NCBI GenBank assembly: GCA_029204225.1
Contig: CM055113.1
Location: forward strand, 4,988,915-5,052,914
Source: Diphasiastrum complanatum
Lineage: Eukaryota; Streptophyta; Lycopodiopsida; Lycopodiales; Lycopodiaceae
DNA: 64,000 nt
Direction of reading: 5' to 3'
The position numbers were made by a program, and so were the translations under genes. The first letter of the stretch is position 1. The number at the start of each line of letters is the position of its first letter. Below, piece by piece: positions 10,474 through 22,239 of the stretch. The notes under the pieces are model-generated. The model saw nothing but the letters and a program-made list of their open reading frames with translations, was not told the origin of the DNA and did no database searches.

Positions 10474-12379
10474 GGCTGGAATGCAGTATTATTGTGATGT
10501 ACGTAACTGCTTCAAGGGTTTTACAACTATGGTGTCCCACTTGTTTTTTTTTTTTTTTTGAAGTGAACAAGAGAAGAAAAGAAGTAAACCAAAGATTGAG
10601 AGATTAAGAAACCAAGGACAATCAAAAGGACAGGAGGGAGGTGTGCGAAAAAATGGTACTAGATGGTTGTTATCTAAGGATACTGATGGAGGAAAAGATA
10701 GATGCATGTAATGATATGAAAAAGGATGAAGGTTGAGTTGATGGAGATGGAGATGAAAACACAGATGGAGATGGTATAAAAAATGAATTTTTTTTTTTTC
10801 ATCAAGGTTGGGAATTAACTCTCGCCCCCATCACACTAGTTGAATCAAGAAGTGATGAAACTTCTCTGAGACTGTGAGGGTTAGTTTTGAACCGGCTGTC
10901 AAAAATTGAAGATTTTTGCTAAAATCGAGCACTTTTTAGGACTGTTTCTCTAAGATTTCAAGATCTGAGTGTCTGATCTGCACCAAAATTTATTAATTGT
11001 TGAAAACCGGTATAATCCAACTATTACCAATATGGATTGAGTCTTGAATCGTCAGATTAAGGAAAATTAAGAGAACAGTGTCATTTTTAGTGTATTTTTG
11101 TCCTTTTTTAGCGGTTATTTGTGGGTTTTCCGATATTTCTTAAGATCGGAGGAGATCTAACATTTTCCCTTCCCAAGGTAGCTGGAACTAGACTATATCT
11201 AGCTATTATTAGGTCTTCAAAGGTTCTTGATGGACAGTTTTCGCATAATCTTGAAAAAACTCAGTTTTTGAGCACTTTTTCTTAGATCTTTCTAGATCTG
11301 TCCATTGGATCTTCACAAGAATTTCACGGAAGCCAGATCAAGGTTATATCTAGCTATTAAAATCTCAGAGAAGGTTAATTCAGATCAGATCTCAAAAAAT
11401 CAAGAAAAAAGTGTATTTTTGGGGGTTTTTTGCTATTTTTGGCAGTTTTCTCTCAGATCCTAGAGAGATAACATTTGCTGAGCTGATAGTAGCCTCCTCT
11501 GATACAGATTTAGCTAAATCCAGGTTTGAAAAGGTTATTTCTTAGGGGATGGAGAGAAAATACTAATTTTTTTTGCTATTTTTGGCAATTTTCTCTCATA
11601 TCCTAGAGAGAGAACGTTTGCCGAGCTAAGAGTAGCCTTATTTGATACATATTTACCTAAATCCAGGTGGGAAAAGGTTAGTTCTCAGGGGAGGGAGAGA
11701 AAATATAAATTTTATGGCTTTTTTTACTATTTTTGGAAGTTTTATCTCAGACCCTAGAGAGAGAACGTTTTCCGGCCTGATAGTAGGCTCCTATAATATA
11801 GACTAAGCTAAATCCAGGTGGGAGAAGGTTATTTTGAAGGGGATGGAGAGAAAATACAAATTTTATGGGTTTTTTGCTATTTTTGGCAGATACAGATTTC
11901 TCTAAATTCAGGTGGGCAAAGGTTATTTCCCAGGGGATGGAGAGAAAATAGAAATTTTATGGATTTTTTTGCTATTTTTTGCAGTTTTTTCAAAAATGGC
12001 TGGGAATTAACCTTTGCCGACTTTTACATAGGTTTTGAACAGTGTCTAGAAGGTACTCTTCGTGCATCAAAGTTTAGTTGCAGAGCAGCAAAAAGTTACT
12101 GCCTCTAATATGTTTCTCCCGCCTATTTTTCCCCCAAAACCAGATTTTTCAGGTTTTTCTGATTTTTTGTTTGTTTGTTTTTTTGTTTTCTAGCAAGGGT
12201 TGTTCTAATCTACAGTTCTAACACAATCCACATGCCACTAACTCTAATCCACACTAGCTACCACTAACAAGCTAAAAAACTCGATTTTTGTGATGAAAAA
12301 TGAAGGGAAAAGAAGAGAGAAGAGTGAGAGAAGGAGAAGACAAGTGATGTCTATGACGGCTAAGGCAAGTGTTGGGGCT
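10474..12379 (-). other. Leader (5' untranslated region) of the gag-only element, with tandem repeats
   Basis: This is the space between PBS and gag on the minus strand and has no credible coding frame. From about 11,431 to 11,990 a unit of about 143-151 bp repeats roughly four times. Each unit holds a GCTATTTTTGGCAG-like run, TCCTAGAGAGAGAACG, CTGATAGTAG, AAATCCAGG and GGGGATGGAGAGAAAATA. Homologous leader sequence is found inverted at 31,107-31,735 and 32,993-34,344. Poly-T runs lie at about 10,542-10,559 and 10,789-10,799. Confidence 0.65.
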
Positions 12380-12396
12380 CCCCGGTGATGGCGCCA
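12380..12396 (-). promoter_or_regulatory. Primer-binding site, tRNA-Asp type (minus)
   Basis: On the minus strand the sequence reads TGGCGCCATCACCGGGG. It matches the complement of the plant tRNA-Asp 3' end (TGGCGCCGTTGCCGGGG) except for a few central bases. It lies 6 nt inside the LTR end (TG at 12,403-12,404 on the plus strand). tRNA-Asp priming is known from Athila-like Ty3/gypsy elements. Confidence 0.7.
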
Positions 12397-12402
12397 CTAT
12401 AG

Positions 12403-12979
<577 letters not shown>

Positions 12980-13335
12980 GAGATGAATTCTCCACACCAA
13001 ATGAAAATACAACAATATGTTCTCCACACTGCTACTGCTCTTTATAGCTGCTCAAATGACATTTGGCCACTCGCCCTAAACTTGCCCTAAATGATAATTT
13101 CTTGGTATCTTACCCAATGACCTAGAAATTCTAGTCTAGATGCAATGTATGAAAAGTAGCCAATTAGAATGGGTCCAAAATTGACATCATCCACTTATCT
13201 GCTTGTCAAAAATAGTACAAACACTATTTAGGCTTTTATTGACATAAAAAAATATATCTCTATCATTAGATCTAAATTTGGCCTCAAAATTGCCAAGATC
13301 AAACAACTAAATTTTTCACACTCCCTCTCCAACTA
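12980..13335 (-). mobile_element. Copia-like LTR fragment with polypurine tract
   Basis: On the minus strand the sequence reads GGAGAGGGAGTG followed by TGAAAAATTTAG (about 13,330-13,305), a polypurine tract next to an LTR start. The LTR body then extends to about 12,980, where it meets the protease fragment. The same arrangement is present in plus orientation at about 32,100-32,460; in the copy near 30,330-30,600 the LTR start has been deleted. Confidence 0.5.
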
Positions 13336-13338
13336 GTT

Positions 13339-13800
13339 CTAGCATAGATTTAACCACACTACTTTGTTAAGAATTATCTCCATCCTAAGTATAAACCTCA
13401 TTTCTATGGTTTTCATAATTGATATATAGAATAGTGTCACATTGGATGCTTCATCTACACATGTAGGTTCATCAAAAGAGGTTAGGAAAGCATAGTTTGT
13501 ACCACCAACAACTTTCTTACCTTTTTCATCATAAGTGAGTCTCAAAGGTTGTTGTTTTTGCCTTGATGTACTCCTTAGCTCTTAATTTGAAGTAGGATCT
13601 TCAACATCAACATCCAAAGTATCATCAATCTCATCAACATCAAGAATGTTAGATCCAAGATCCAAACACCACTTGAAGGCACTTTTGGAAAGTTTTCCTC
13701 ATCAAAAATGACATCTCTCCCAATGACCACTTTCTTAGTTGAAGGAATAAAAACTTTGTAAGACTTGCTCACCTCACTGAACCAACAAATATACCTTTTC
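13339..13800 (-). pseudogene. Copia pol fragment (integrase C-terminus to RT linker)
   Basis: The minus-strand translation starts SKSYKVFIPSTKKVVIGRDV followed by IFDEE. This is the conserved copia motif at the end of integrase (KAYRLYNPxTKKxxxSRDVxFDE). It is followed by an acidic linker and a short LRLTYDEKGKK-type piece. No RT follows; the fragment passes directly to a polypurine tract and LTR, so the RT and RNase H have been deleted. An identical translation occurs inverted at 29,894-30,091 and a third copy lies at 31,738-32,030. Confidence 0.8.
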
Positions 13801-14671
13801 TTTTAGATGGATCCTCCTTTGCCCTATCGGTGGCTCTGTCCGTGATAGGCGCGTGGATGCTCTTATGCATTCCTGTGGTGATGTGCGCATGGATTCTCTA
13901 GTGCATTCCTACATGTAGATGGATTCCTGTGGTGGTTTTTGGCCCTGCCTTGCTTTGAAAGGAGGACTAGCATTCATGTTAAAGATTGACCTGCTTGTGT
14001 TGTGGTTTCTATTTTAAAGACATAAATAAATATTTTCAGTTTGTATTTTAAATTTTTCTCACTAGGACATGTGGCAATTATAAATAAATTGACTATTTAA
14101 AAAAAAAAAATAGCTATTGCTTTATCTTTTTTTCTATTTTAGATATTTATATATATTCTGGTTGAGGGTGCTTGATTACGTAGAGGTTGACACTTGGGTT
14201 TTCCTTTGATGTGGCCTGTTGTGGCCTTCCTTTGATGTGGCCTTCCAGTCCGAGTTTCCTCTTTTAGCATCATGTTTCTTGCCATTTCAGGGTATTCTCT
14301 ATTTCGCCGTCACGTTCTTTGTTTCTTGCCATTTTCAAGGTCTTCACTGTCGCTGCATGCAAAGGTTGTTGTGAGTGAGACGCACACGATCGGCGGTTTT
14401 TGGAGGATTATGATCTCTAGGAAGACGGATACAATAGCAATAGAGTTAGATATCTGTCTGTCCTTTTTCGTATGAGTCAAGTTCTAAACACTCCAACTTT
14501 AGTCTCAAATCTATGATCACCTATGTTAAAGATCTCACCTCAGCTAGAGCAGCTTCCTCATCTCTAACTTGGCAAAAAAACGCTCGGCATATAAATCGTC
14601 TATAATAGTAGTTGTTGCATTTGCACGTTGGTAATTGTAGCGTAATCGTTGCCTTTGCACGTTCGTAATCC
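13801..14671. other. Inverted-repeat DNA without a recognisable gene, ending in a coiled-coil gene scrap
   Basis: Positions 13,801-14,490 hold no recognised protein; the same DNA is inverted at about 29,215-29,880. At about 14,470-14,566 the minus strand carries the last codons of the coiled-coil protein described at 28,855-29,220, but here an extra stop interrupts it and the 5' part is absent. Confidence 0.6.
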
Positions 14672-15205
14672 CCTAATGATGGAAGATCAGTATATATCTC
14701 AGTGGGTGGTGGTTCAATTATTAGGACGAATTCTAGGATTGTAACCCCATTCTGAATCAAATGATTCATGAAAAAGTTTGGAGGATTTAAAATATTGTTA
14801 TTTGATATTTATAGATTCTAGTGTTTTGCAGTGAGAGGATTACAAAATGGCACACCGATCTTATGATACTATAGCTATAGCGGAGAGAGGCACTTCAAGA
14901 ATGATCCCTAACTCTACCTTGTAGGTTGAGAATAGGATCCAAAACTACAATGAGCATTGCCATAGTGTTCTTTTGGATCAAAACAACTAAAATGTTATTG
15001 CAAGCTAACACCAGATTAGAACAAAACACACCTTTTATAAGAGACACAAATATTAATAGTATTCGAAGGCATTTCGAATGAGTTTTCTATAGGTGCTATA
15101 CCTCAAAAGTCCATGCATTCTTTGTAAGGGATCCAAATAATTAGCTTATGAATGACTGATCAATTAGATCTGATGCCACAAATTACATTGTTAAATCCTA
15201 GTTAG
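14672..15205. repeat. Dispersed repeat R1, copy 2
   Basis: Direct copy of 2,409-2,950 with scattered base changes. It is interrupted after CCTAGTTAGG by an insert of about 655 bp, then resumes at about 15,866 with GGTTGGCTGTCAACGAAAGA, the counterpart of 2,946-2,965 in copy 1. Confidence 0.7.
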
Positions 15206-15206
15206 G

Positions 15207-15565
15207 CATAGTGCCCACAATATCGTGCCTTGAGCAAACCAGTAAACTAGCCACAGCAACCAGTTGTTCATGTTTGCAGCTGCTGCAGCTAAGGCCAGCA
15301 CAATGGCTAGATCTTTGATAAAATAGCTCATGGATCTCCATGCATTTTTCTCCCAGCAATGCTTGGGAATGGCTGCTCTTACGTCTACAATAGTGAAGGG
15401 AGCTCGAGCGGATGCATCGAAGTCTTTATCCTGCTCCAACTCTTGTGGTGCAGGGGAGAACTTGACTCGCCTAGCAACAATAGCTGCAACCTTGAGTCTT
15501 TTAGGGATGACAGCACAGCCCTCATGTCTGGGCAGCGAAATGGTGGAATAATCTTGAAACCTGTT
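15207..15565 (-). pseudogene. Plastid-type omega-3 fatty acid desaturase, 5' exon fragment
   Basis: The minus strand translates to a basic stretch (VAAIVARRVKFSPAPQE), then APFTIVDVRAAIPKHCWEKN, AWRSMSYFIKDLAIV and WLLWLVYWFAQGTILWAL. This is the conserved first part of FAD7/FAD8/FAD3 omega-3 desaturases (PPF..DIRAAIPKHCW..PWRSMSY, ending WPLYW.AQGT.FWAL). It breaks off just before the first histidine box (HDCGH), so no catalytic residue is present. An upstream stop leaves no complete transit peptide. The fragment sits in an insert inside repeat R1, so it is a gene piece moved by a mobile element, not a resident gene. Confidence 0.85.
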
Positions 15566-15915
15566 CGCTAATCAACGCACTCCCAGAAATGAGAGAATAG
15601 TCACTGATGCCATAAGCAAAGCTTGCCTCCCAGCTTCCAAAGTGGTGCTTGCCACCATCTTTGCACGGATCAGTTTAATTTCAGGTATCTACTTGATCGA
15701 TCCCATATCAGCACAAAAATCTTCACTATCGTGGGCTATCTTTACAGCACAACTATGATAGACAGGTGTCCTATGATAGACAGCACAATACAAAATAAAC
15801 AAAAAACGACCCGCTTCTGAGAATCACTGCTTACAAACGATCCGCTTCAGACGAATTCGCATCCTAGGTTGGCTGTCAACGAAAGAAACTCACTTAGCTA
15901 CCACAATCACAACAA

Positions 15916-15958
<43 letters not shown>

Positions 15959-16260
15959 CTCGTGGATGATGGTATTCGCTTCACCTGTACCTGTAGTCCT
16001 GAGCGAAATGCAGCATACAACTCTCCCTTGTTCTTCGTTCTCCAAGTGTGCTTGTTCCCCTGATGTGGCAAAAAAAATCGATTATGCTCTTGGTTATATT
16101 GCGTTCTCCAAGTGTGCTTCTTCCCCTGATGTGGCAAGAGAAAACAACGATTATGTAGCACAAATGTACCTCGTTCTTCAGACGAATTCGCATCTCAGGA
16201 TGGCTGTCAATGAAACTAACTCCTACCACAATCACAACAAATGCTTCACCACTCTCTTTT
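15566..16260. repeat. Insert remainder and local duplications
   Basis: From 15,866 repeat R1 resumes. A segment starting CAGACGAATTCGCAT and including CACAATCACAACAAA occurs at about 15,849-15,918 and again at 16,178-16,240. A unit of about 63 bp with GTTCTCCAAGTGTGCTT and CCCCTGATGTGGCAA is tandemly repeated at 16,038-16,090 and 16,101-16,140. A (CT)n array lies at 15,921-15,957. Frames across these repeats look artificial. Confidence 0.6.
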
Positions 16261-16349
16261 GTGTCAGCAGCTTTGGCTTCTCACTCTCTATCGTCAATAG
16301 CTCTTTCTCTCTCTTTGCTGGTGCATGATAGGATTAGCTTCAGCTCGAG

Positions 16350-16354
<5 letters not shown>

Positions 16355-16410
<56 letters not shown>
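16355..16410. repeat. Compound (CT)n(TA)n microsatellite
   Basis: About 18 CT units run into about nine TA units. Confidence 0.9.
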
Positions 16411-16664
16411 GCTGGTGGATGATGGGATTCTTGAGAGCGAGCGACACATAGAGAGAGAGAGAGATTTTGATTGGTTTCTGATTTAGAAGGTATCATGAAC
16501 ATCTACATTTTCTATTTTATTATATATCAAATCTAAATCACAACCTTTGATCTTAATGCATATCTATGTTTTACAATGTGCCATGTGAAGAGGCAAAGAG
16601 TTAGTGAGCATGCGATAAGCCAAGTAACGCAGCTTAGCGATGGGGAAGGAAGAGGCAGTCTTCA

Positions 16665-16928
16665 GTCAGGAATGCCAGGAGGCATCGTCGGCAAACAATT
16701 GATGAGAGCGAGGGCTCAAAGGGGATGAAACGGGGGCAATAGAATGGATGGAAGCAGCATGTCGAAAAGCATGGGAAAGAGGTTCAGTCGTGATGGCAGA
16801 GAGCAAGGGAGAGAGTGGACAGCCTTGACGAATGCCGCACTTAGGAAAGACGACAAAAGAACAAGAACCATTAAAGACAATGGTAGAAGAAGCATAGGAA
16901 TAAAGAGCATGGACAAAAATAGATTATC
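16665..16928 (-). pseudogene. LINE (non-LTR retrotransposon) reverse transcriptase fragment
   Basis: The minus strand reads STIVFNGSCSFVVFPKCGIR followed by QGCPLSPLL and, 35 residues on, HQLFADDA. GIRQGCPLSPLLF and FADD are the hallmark RT blocks of plant non-LTR elements of the L1/RTE type. The frame stops two codons after FADDASW. No endonuclease, RNase H or poly-A tail was found next to it. It is a short dead fragment. Confidence 0.75.
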
Positions 16929-17049
16929 CTCTTTGAGCAGATAGCTCAAATTTAAGCATCGGACAAAGTTGTAAAAATTTTGCTTTTCTTTTGGCCTTCC
17001 ATTGCAAAGGCAATACTCTATGATGACATCCTAAATCTATAAGACATGA

Positions 17050-17247
17050 ACCTTAGCCCCCGCTGTCGAGCTGGATTTGGATGAGCAGATCGGAATGAAC
17101 TTCACACGACGGCAGCTCATCATGGTCAGGGAAAGGGCGGCCAGACGTCGGGCTGACCAGGAGGCAGCTCGGGCTAACCGGGAGGCAGAGCGAGAGCGAC
17201 ATAACAATGCTCCTGACGAGGGCGAGGACTCAGTGGAGGATCCATAG
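17050..17247 (+). pseudogene. C-terminal end of an unrecognised charged protein
   Basis: An open frame of 65 codons follows a stop at 17,047 and ends at TAG 17,245. The product is highly charged and helical, with NFTRRQLIMVRERAARRRAD and an Arg/Glu/Ala-rich continuation, then an acidic end. GC content is clearly above that of the flanks and similar to the hAT region that starts 500 bp away in the opposite orientation. The family is not recognised. It may be part of a second transposon-encoded protein. Confidence 0.4.
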
Positions 17248-17744
17248 GAATGTTCAGCATAGATGGGGTCTAGCCGTATGTGACTGATTGTTGTTATGTA
17301 ATGTTCATCAGTAGATGAGGCAGCATTTAGTGTCCACCATAGTGTAAAGAACAGCCCTAGCCGTATGCGGCGGGAATACGTATTGTAATTTTGATACATC
17401 TGATGAATTAATGTACGGTGTGTTTTTTGTGCAATGCATGCCTTGTGTATTGCAATCGGATGTATGTGATTATTAAATGCTATCAGGGGGGTTGTATTTT
17501 TGTGTTCTGCATATGCTCTCAATCTCTGTAGTGAAAACCAATTGAAAACACGCACACACCATTTGAAGTAAAACTGCAAGTAGAACATCACAATTACAAA
17601 TTGACAAATACACATTGTGCAGTGAATAGAATACGTCCAACACTAAATATAATATGAAAAATGGTCTGAATACAGTGTTCGACCCTAAACCCTAAACATG
17701 GAACATGATATCAAACTGCTAAAAATAAAATGAGAGCTCTACAA

Positions 17745-18947
17745 TCAATGCTCTGCCTCAAACTCAGATGAATGCTCCGGAGACAACTCAGGGCCCCGAG
17801 TTGACTCTCGCAACTGATATCTATGCCTGTCTGAACCTGGCATGGGTTGTGTATCCGAGGGGGAACACTCGTCATCCTCATCCTCCCAATCTGCCTCCGC
17901 ATCAGCCCCCAAGCAGGCTAAACCAACATTACCTGTTGCAGCTGGCTGTAATACTGCACCTCTACCAGCAACTGGAGCCCTACGAGGTCGTCCTCTCTTC
18001 CCTGACAGTTTCTGTGCCCTGTCTTTCTTGTTCGGTGCACCCTTGGGCCTTCCTGGCCTCTTGTGGACAAGGGGAGCCGTCAATGCCTCATCACCCCCAT
18101 GTAGATCACCTGGCTGACTAGGTTGGGCCCAAGCTGCGGCCGGCTGGGATAGAATAGCTAAAGATGGGTGTCCCTATGCAGTTGATAGTGGAGGATAGGT
18201 CCGAGGAGTGTGTTCCCGTGGGCCTGCTGCTGGTGGAGGAACTGGATGTGGAGGAGTCATCCCTGTAGGAGGCAAGTATATCGGCGATAAGTACTGAAAT
18301 GGGCGCTGTGGTGGACGGTACTGGTACATCCTAGGTGCTGCCAAAGGAGGAGTCGGTGCTGTGGGTGCTGCCAAAGGAGGAGCCGGTGCCGTGGGTGCTG
18401 CCAATGGAGGAGGATGTGCTATGGGTGCTGCCACTGGACGAGCGTCTGTAGATGTGGGTACTACAAGAGAAGATCTGGGCACAGATGGTGGCCTGCCGTG
18501 GAGAGCTATTGCTGCAAAAGTGGATGGCGATGAAGGGGCTGCAAGCCTCAACGGTATCGGTGGCACTGGAGGTGCTATGCGGCGCACATACACCCTATGA
18601 GGAACTGGAGGAACTGCAGGCACCTCGTGTAGCTGTTTTGGCTGAGACTCTGTGTAGGGCATGCTGGCTAGAGAGGATGGGGGCGCCCTGACGCTCGGCA
18701 TCTGCTGGGCCTCTGAATCCAAGTCTGCAATCAAGTCGTCCAGTTGGGTATCCGAATACAAATGCTCTGGGCTTTGGGACTCATCATGTGCACCATCCTT
18801 TGGATCATCCTGTGCACCATGTGGACCCTGCATGGCCTCCCAATCGGTACAATCAAAGTCATCTGGTGACTCCTCTGGTGAGCTATCATAGAAATGCCTA
18901 TGGCTCTGTGATGCACGCATCCAAGCAACTGTGGAAGGTAAACCCAA
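17745..18947 (-). other. Proline-rich and AT-hook tail of the hAT transposase
   Basis: This is one frame interrupted only by a TAG at 18,174-18,176. It begins with the conserved hAT end (GLPSTVAWMRASQ), then acidic TDWEAMQGPHG, then about 130 residues rich in Pro/Ala with three copies of an AAPTAPxPPL-type decamer (30-bp DNA repeats at about 18,330-18,430). Downstream of the TAG lie two AT-hook-like cores, KRPGRPK (18,062-18,042) and GKRGRPRR (18,002-17,979), then an acidic, Ser-rich end. AT-hooks bind the minor groove of AT-rich DNA. A 1-nt slip in a G run near 18,965 separates this frame from the preceding exon. Confidence 0.65.
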
Positions 18948-21900
18948 ATCACTCTCCCCCTATCAAGAGCCTCTTCCATCATATCAACATAAGAAGGTAT
19001 GCCACTAGCCCCCCCTGTGTGCCCTGCCCGTCTCCCGGTATAATATGTGGCATATGTCCCACCTCTACCACGTGATGCACCTGTGACCCCTGCTCTAGGC
19101 GTGTGCCCAACACCTATATCATATGCCTCATCCCGTTCTGATCTGGTGAACAGAACCCGAATGGGCTCATCCTCTGACACTAACTCATCTGCCTCATACA
19201 ATGGAGGCTCTCTGTGCTCAAGCCCAAGCTCTCTCTCTCTCTCATCTCGGCAAGCTCCCTCTCTCTCTCTGCTATCAATTGTGTGCCCAGGTCATCTGCA
19301 GGCATGGGATGGGTGCTGTCCGTAGGCAAGTCAACCTGGCGGTCCAAATCATATATCTTCGTCTGCAAGGTTTAAAATTTGCATGTCAGGGAGATAACTC
19401 TATCAAGAAATGAAGCCAACATACCAGGATTCAACCAACATGCTATGAAAGATTAGCTTATCACCTGCAATGTGCTCGTAATGGGCGGAAGTCTCCTAGC
19501 GAGATGTGCGTTGGTGCTACAGAACACCAACCACTCCAACTGACTCACTAACAACCGGTTTCTTCTCCTCGTGTGAATGAGTGCCCATGTGCTCCAAGTA
19601 CGCTCACACACGGAGGCAGCACAGTCCTGTGGTATGTGCATTGAAATACTTCAGCACATTGTGGTAGGGGTGGAACTTCAACGAAACACAGCAATGGAGG
19701 ATAAAATGAGATGCATACCTGAGAAAGGACACACAGTGCAAGACGCTGTACAGATGGGTATGTGCTACCAAACATGGTCCACCAGGTAATGGGTAGTTGC
19801 CTCCTCTCTGGATCCTGAGCAGCCGGGTGGCCAAATGTGCCCATGCCGAAACGAAATGTAGCGAGCTCCTCCATGAGCCTGATAGGTTCCAAACCAATGT
19901 GTGGACCCACTCTGTGAATGTACTGAAGCCAATCGGCCTCGAGCTCCCTGTCTGCGATCTATGTCGGAGAGAGGAAGAGGGGATGCAGTATATACTCTTG
20001 TGGAAGTAGTTCCACTGCGTCTCCCAGATGAACTTCAGCTCGGTCATCTTGCAGGTGAGAGGCATGTGGTGTAGGGCATTACAAAAAAACTTAACATTGA
20101 CAGAAAGACAAACTAGCAATTACTAAAAAGACAAAGGCCAATTACATTACTATACTGCTTACATCTCTGGTTGCAAGATGGGCAGCTGCAGAAACTGTCC
20201 AATCTGGTCCATGAGCTCATATACCAGTCCAAGTGTCGACCCCTCGCTGTCAGCCATGTGGAGCACAATGTAAAGTGGTCGAAGCAGTCCTGACAATGTC
20301 TGTGCATCCCTTTAGAACTGGTCTTCCCTCACCGTGGAAGAAAAGTGCTCCCCATCCTCAGTGTGCGGAAAAGTACTGGCACACCAAAGATCACTAGCAA
20401 CCATCTGTAGAAGCTGTGCCCTACACCTGATCAAACGGTCGATGACCACCAAGTCGAATGCAAAGCGTGTGGGGGCTAGCTTACGGAGGTCTAGATGGCT
20501 GAACACCCGGAACATGGCAAGAACACGCCTCACGGACGATGGCTCTAAACCAGGGAAGTGCACCTATGTCCCCCATCAGAAGGTCTATGTCGTGCGTGGC
20601 ACAGGGGGTACGAACAATGGGAGGGAAGTCGGCCTCTAGCAGTACACCCATCTGAATGCAGTTTGTGGCATTGTCCGTCACCACCGTAACGACATGTTGG
20701 GGGCCTATGGACATGATGGAAGACCTGATGACATCAAACATGAACTCTGCAGATATGACTCTCCCCCACCTGCTGCAATCCACTACCCTCAAAAATTGTG
20801 TGCCCATGCAGCTGGAGACCAATATGTTAAGGATCGGCCTCCTCCTCACATCAGTCTAGCCATCGGACATGATGCTGCAACCGTAAGTAGCCCAGTGGCG
20901 ATGTAGAGGCTCCATCTCTCTAGACAATTACTCGACCCTATCCCTCAGCATGTGTGTGCGGACAACCTCTGAACTAGGGACTCTCCAGCTAGGGCTGACA
21001 GACTGTGCAAGGCGGAAGGCCCTTCTGAAGGGCTCGGAGTCGGTGATGGCAAATGGAATGTTCAGCTCATAAATCAAACTGGCCACGGCCTGTGTGGCCT
21101 TTCTATCCATGTGCGGCTGATGCGTGCCACAAATGCTCTGCTGCCTAAGAACTCTCCCAATTGGGCGATGGGTAGCGGACCTCCAGCACGGTGCACCAAA
21201 CATGACGGAAATGGATGATGATGCGACATGCTGGGCACTAGTGGATGCAATTGATGTAGACGTGGAATGGGGAGAGTGGGATGCACTGGCCGGGATGGGT
21301 GCAGCAGCGTAAGTGGGGTACACTGGTGGAGGGTGGACATCTGGCATGGGATACGAAAACTGCTAGGTAGGGAAGTCATCCAGATGTGAAGGGAGGGAGG
21401 AAGGGATCTCCTTAACATCCTGGAAGGCCTCGTCACTGGCATCCGGGGCCTGCTCCTGCTCGGGAGGCGGAGAGTCCATGAGAAAGTTGTAAACTGGGGA
21501 AATGCGAGCAACAGTAGGTGGTGGTGGAACCACAGTGGCAACCGGTGGACGCGGTGGGACAAGATCCACCGGAATGGGTGCAGATGGGGGTGCATGATGC
21601 AGAACTGTCTGAGGGGGATGAGGGGCAAAGGGACTGGACGAGGATGCACTCCCTCTCCGCGTGCGTGCTAGCCAAGCAGGCACTAACTCGGGGTCAAACA
21701 CGTAAGGAACGGTGCAAAACCGAAGAACACCCTCTGAAATGGTGTTCTCCCCCGCCACAAGACGTGGTCCATGGGTATCCAAAAGTCGCTGCCTGACGGG
21801 AACGGACATGCTGGCACAAGGGGCAGCATTTAGTGTGCCACCATGTCTTGCGCGTGCGCCGAGTACATGGCCTTTAAGGCGAGTGAGGGTGGCAACGAGC

Positions 21901-22016
21901 TCGGTCAGGCAATATCGACAGCGCACTATCCTTGCACCGGACTTGTTAGACTTGTCGGGAACCCGCCTGACAATGTCCACCTCGTCCCACAAATCGGCAA
22001 GGTTGGAATGCACCAT
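17745..22016 (-). pseudogene. hAT-family transposase gene with proline-rich, AT-hook C-terminus, decayed
   Basis: The chosen start is MVHSNLADLWDEVD at 22,016. A BED-type zinc finger follows (C33, C36, H50 and C67 of RCRYC...RLKGHV...NAAPC). After a Pro/Ser-rich linker comes the DUF659 region (about 21,160-20,500), with the DGxTDxRRRPILN, VTDNATN and TPCATHDIDLL blocks. The middle section has LRKLAPTRFA (about 20,480). The hATC dimerisation region follows (about 19,860-19,455), with WWTMFGSTYPSVQRLALCVL and CERTWSTWALIHTRRRNRL. Introns are likely near 20.1 and 19.7 kb. The C-terminus (18,947-17,745) is a long tail not usual for hAT proteins. In-frame stops at 21,363, 20,928, 20,856, 20,312 and 18,174 and several frame changes show it is dead. 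Confidence 0.85.
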
Positions 22017-22239
22017 CTCTATAGAAAGGACTGGGAAAAGAAGGCAGAGATCTCTGTGGGTGCGATAGGAGTCGGAAGGCTTGAGAAAACCACAATAAAG
22101 GCCGAAATAGCAATAGCAGGGGAGGACGCGATCAGTGCAATGCGAAGACAGTCGGGAGGGCACGGACAGTAGGGCGATGGGCATACAACAGAGAGGGCAC
22201 GAACAGTAGGGCGACGGGCAGGGAGAGAGATGAAGTGAG

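Noticed and set aside
17037-17615. 192-codon minus-strand frame
   Set aside because: Its Arg/Ser-rich end is the antisense of the plus-strand charged frame at 17,050-17,247, and the rest shows no known motif.
18361-18891. Several plus-strand frames opposite the hAT tail
   Set aside because: Gly/Ala-rich antisense shadows of the proline-rich repeat.
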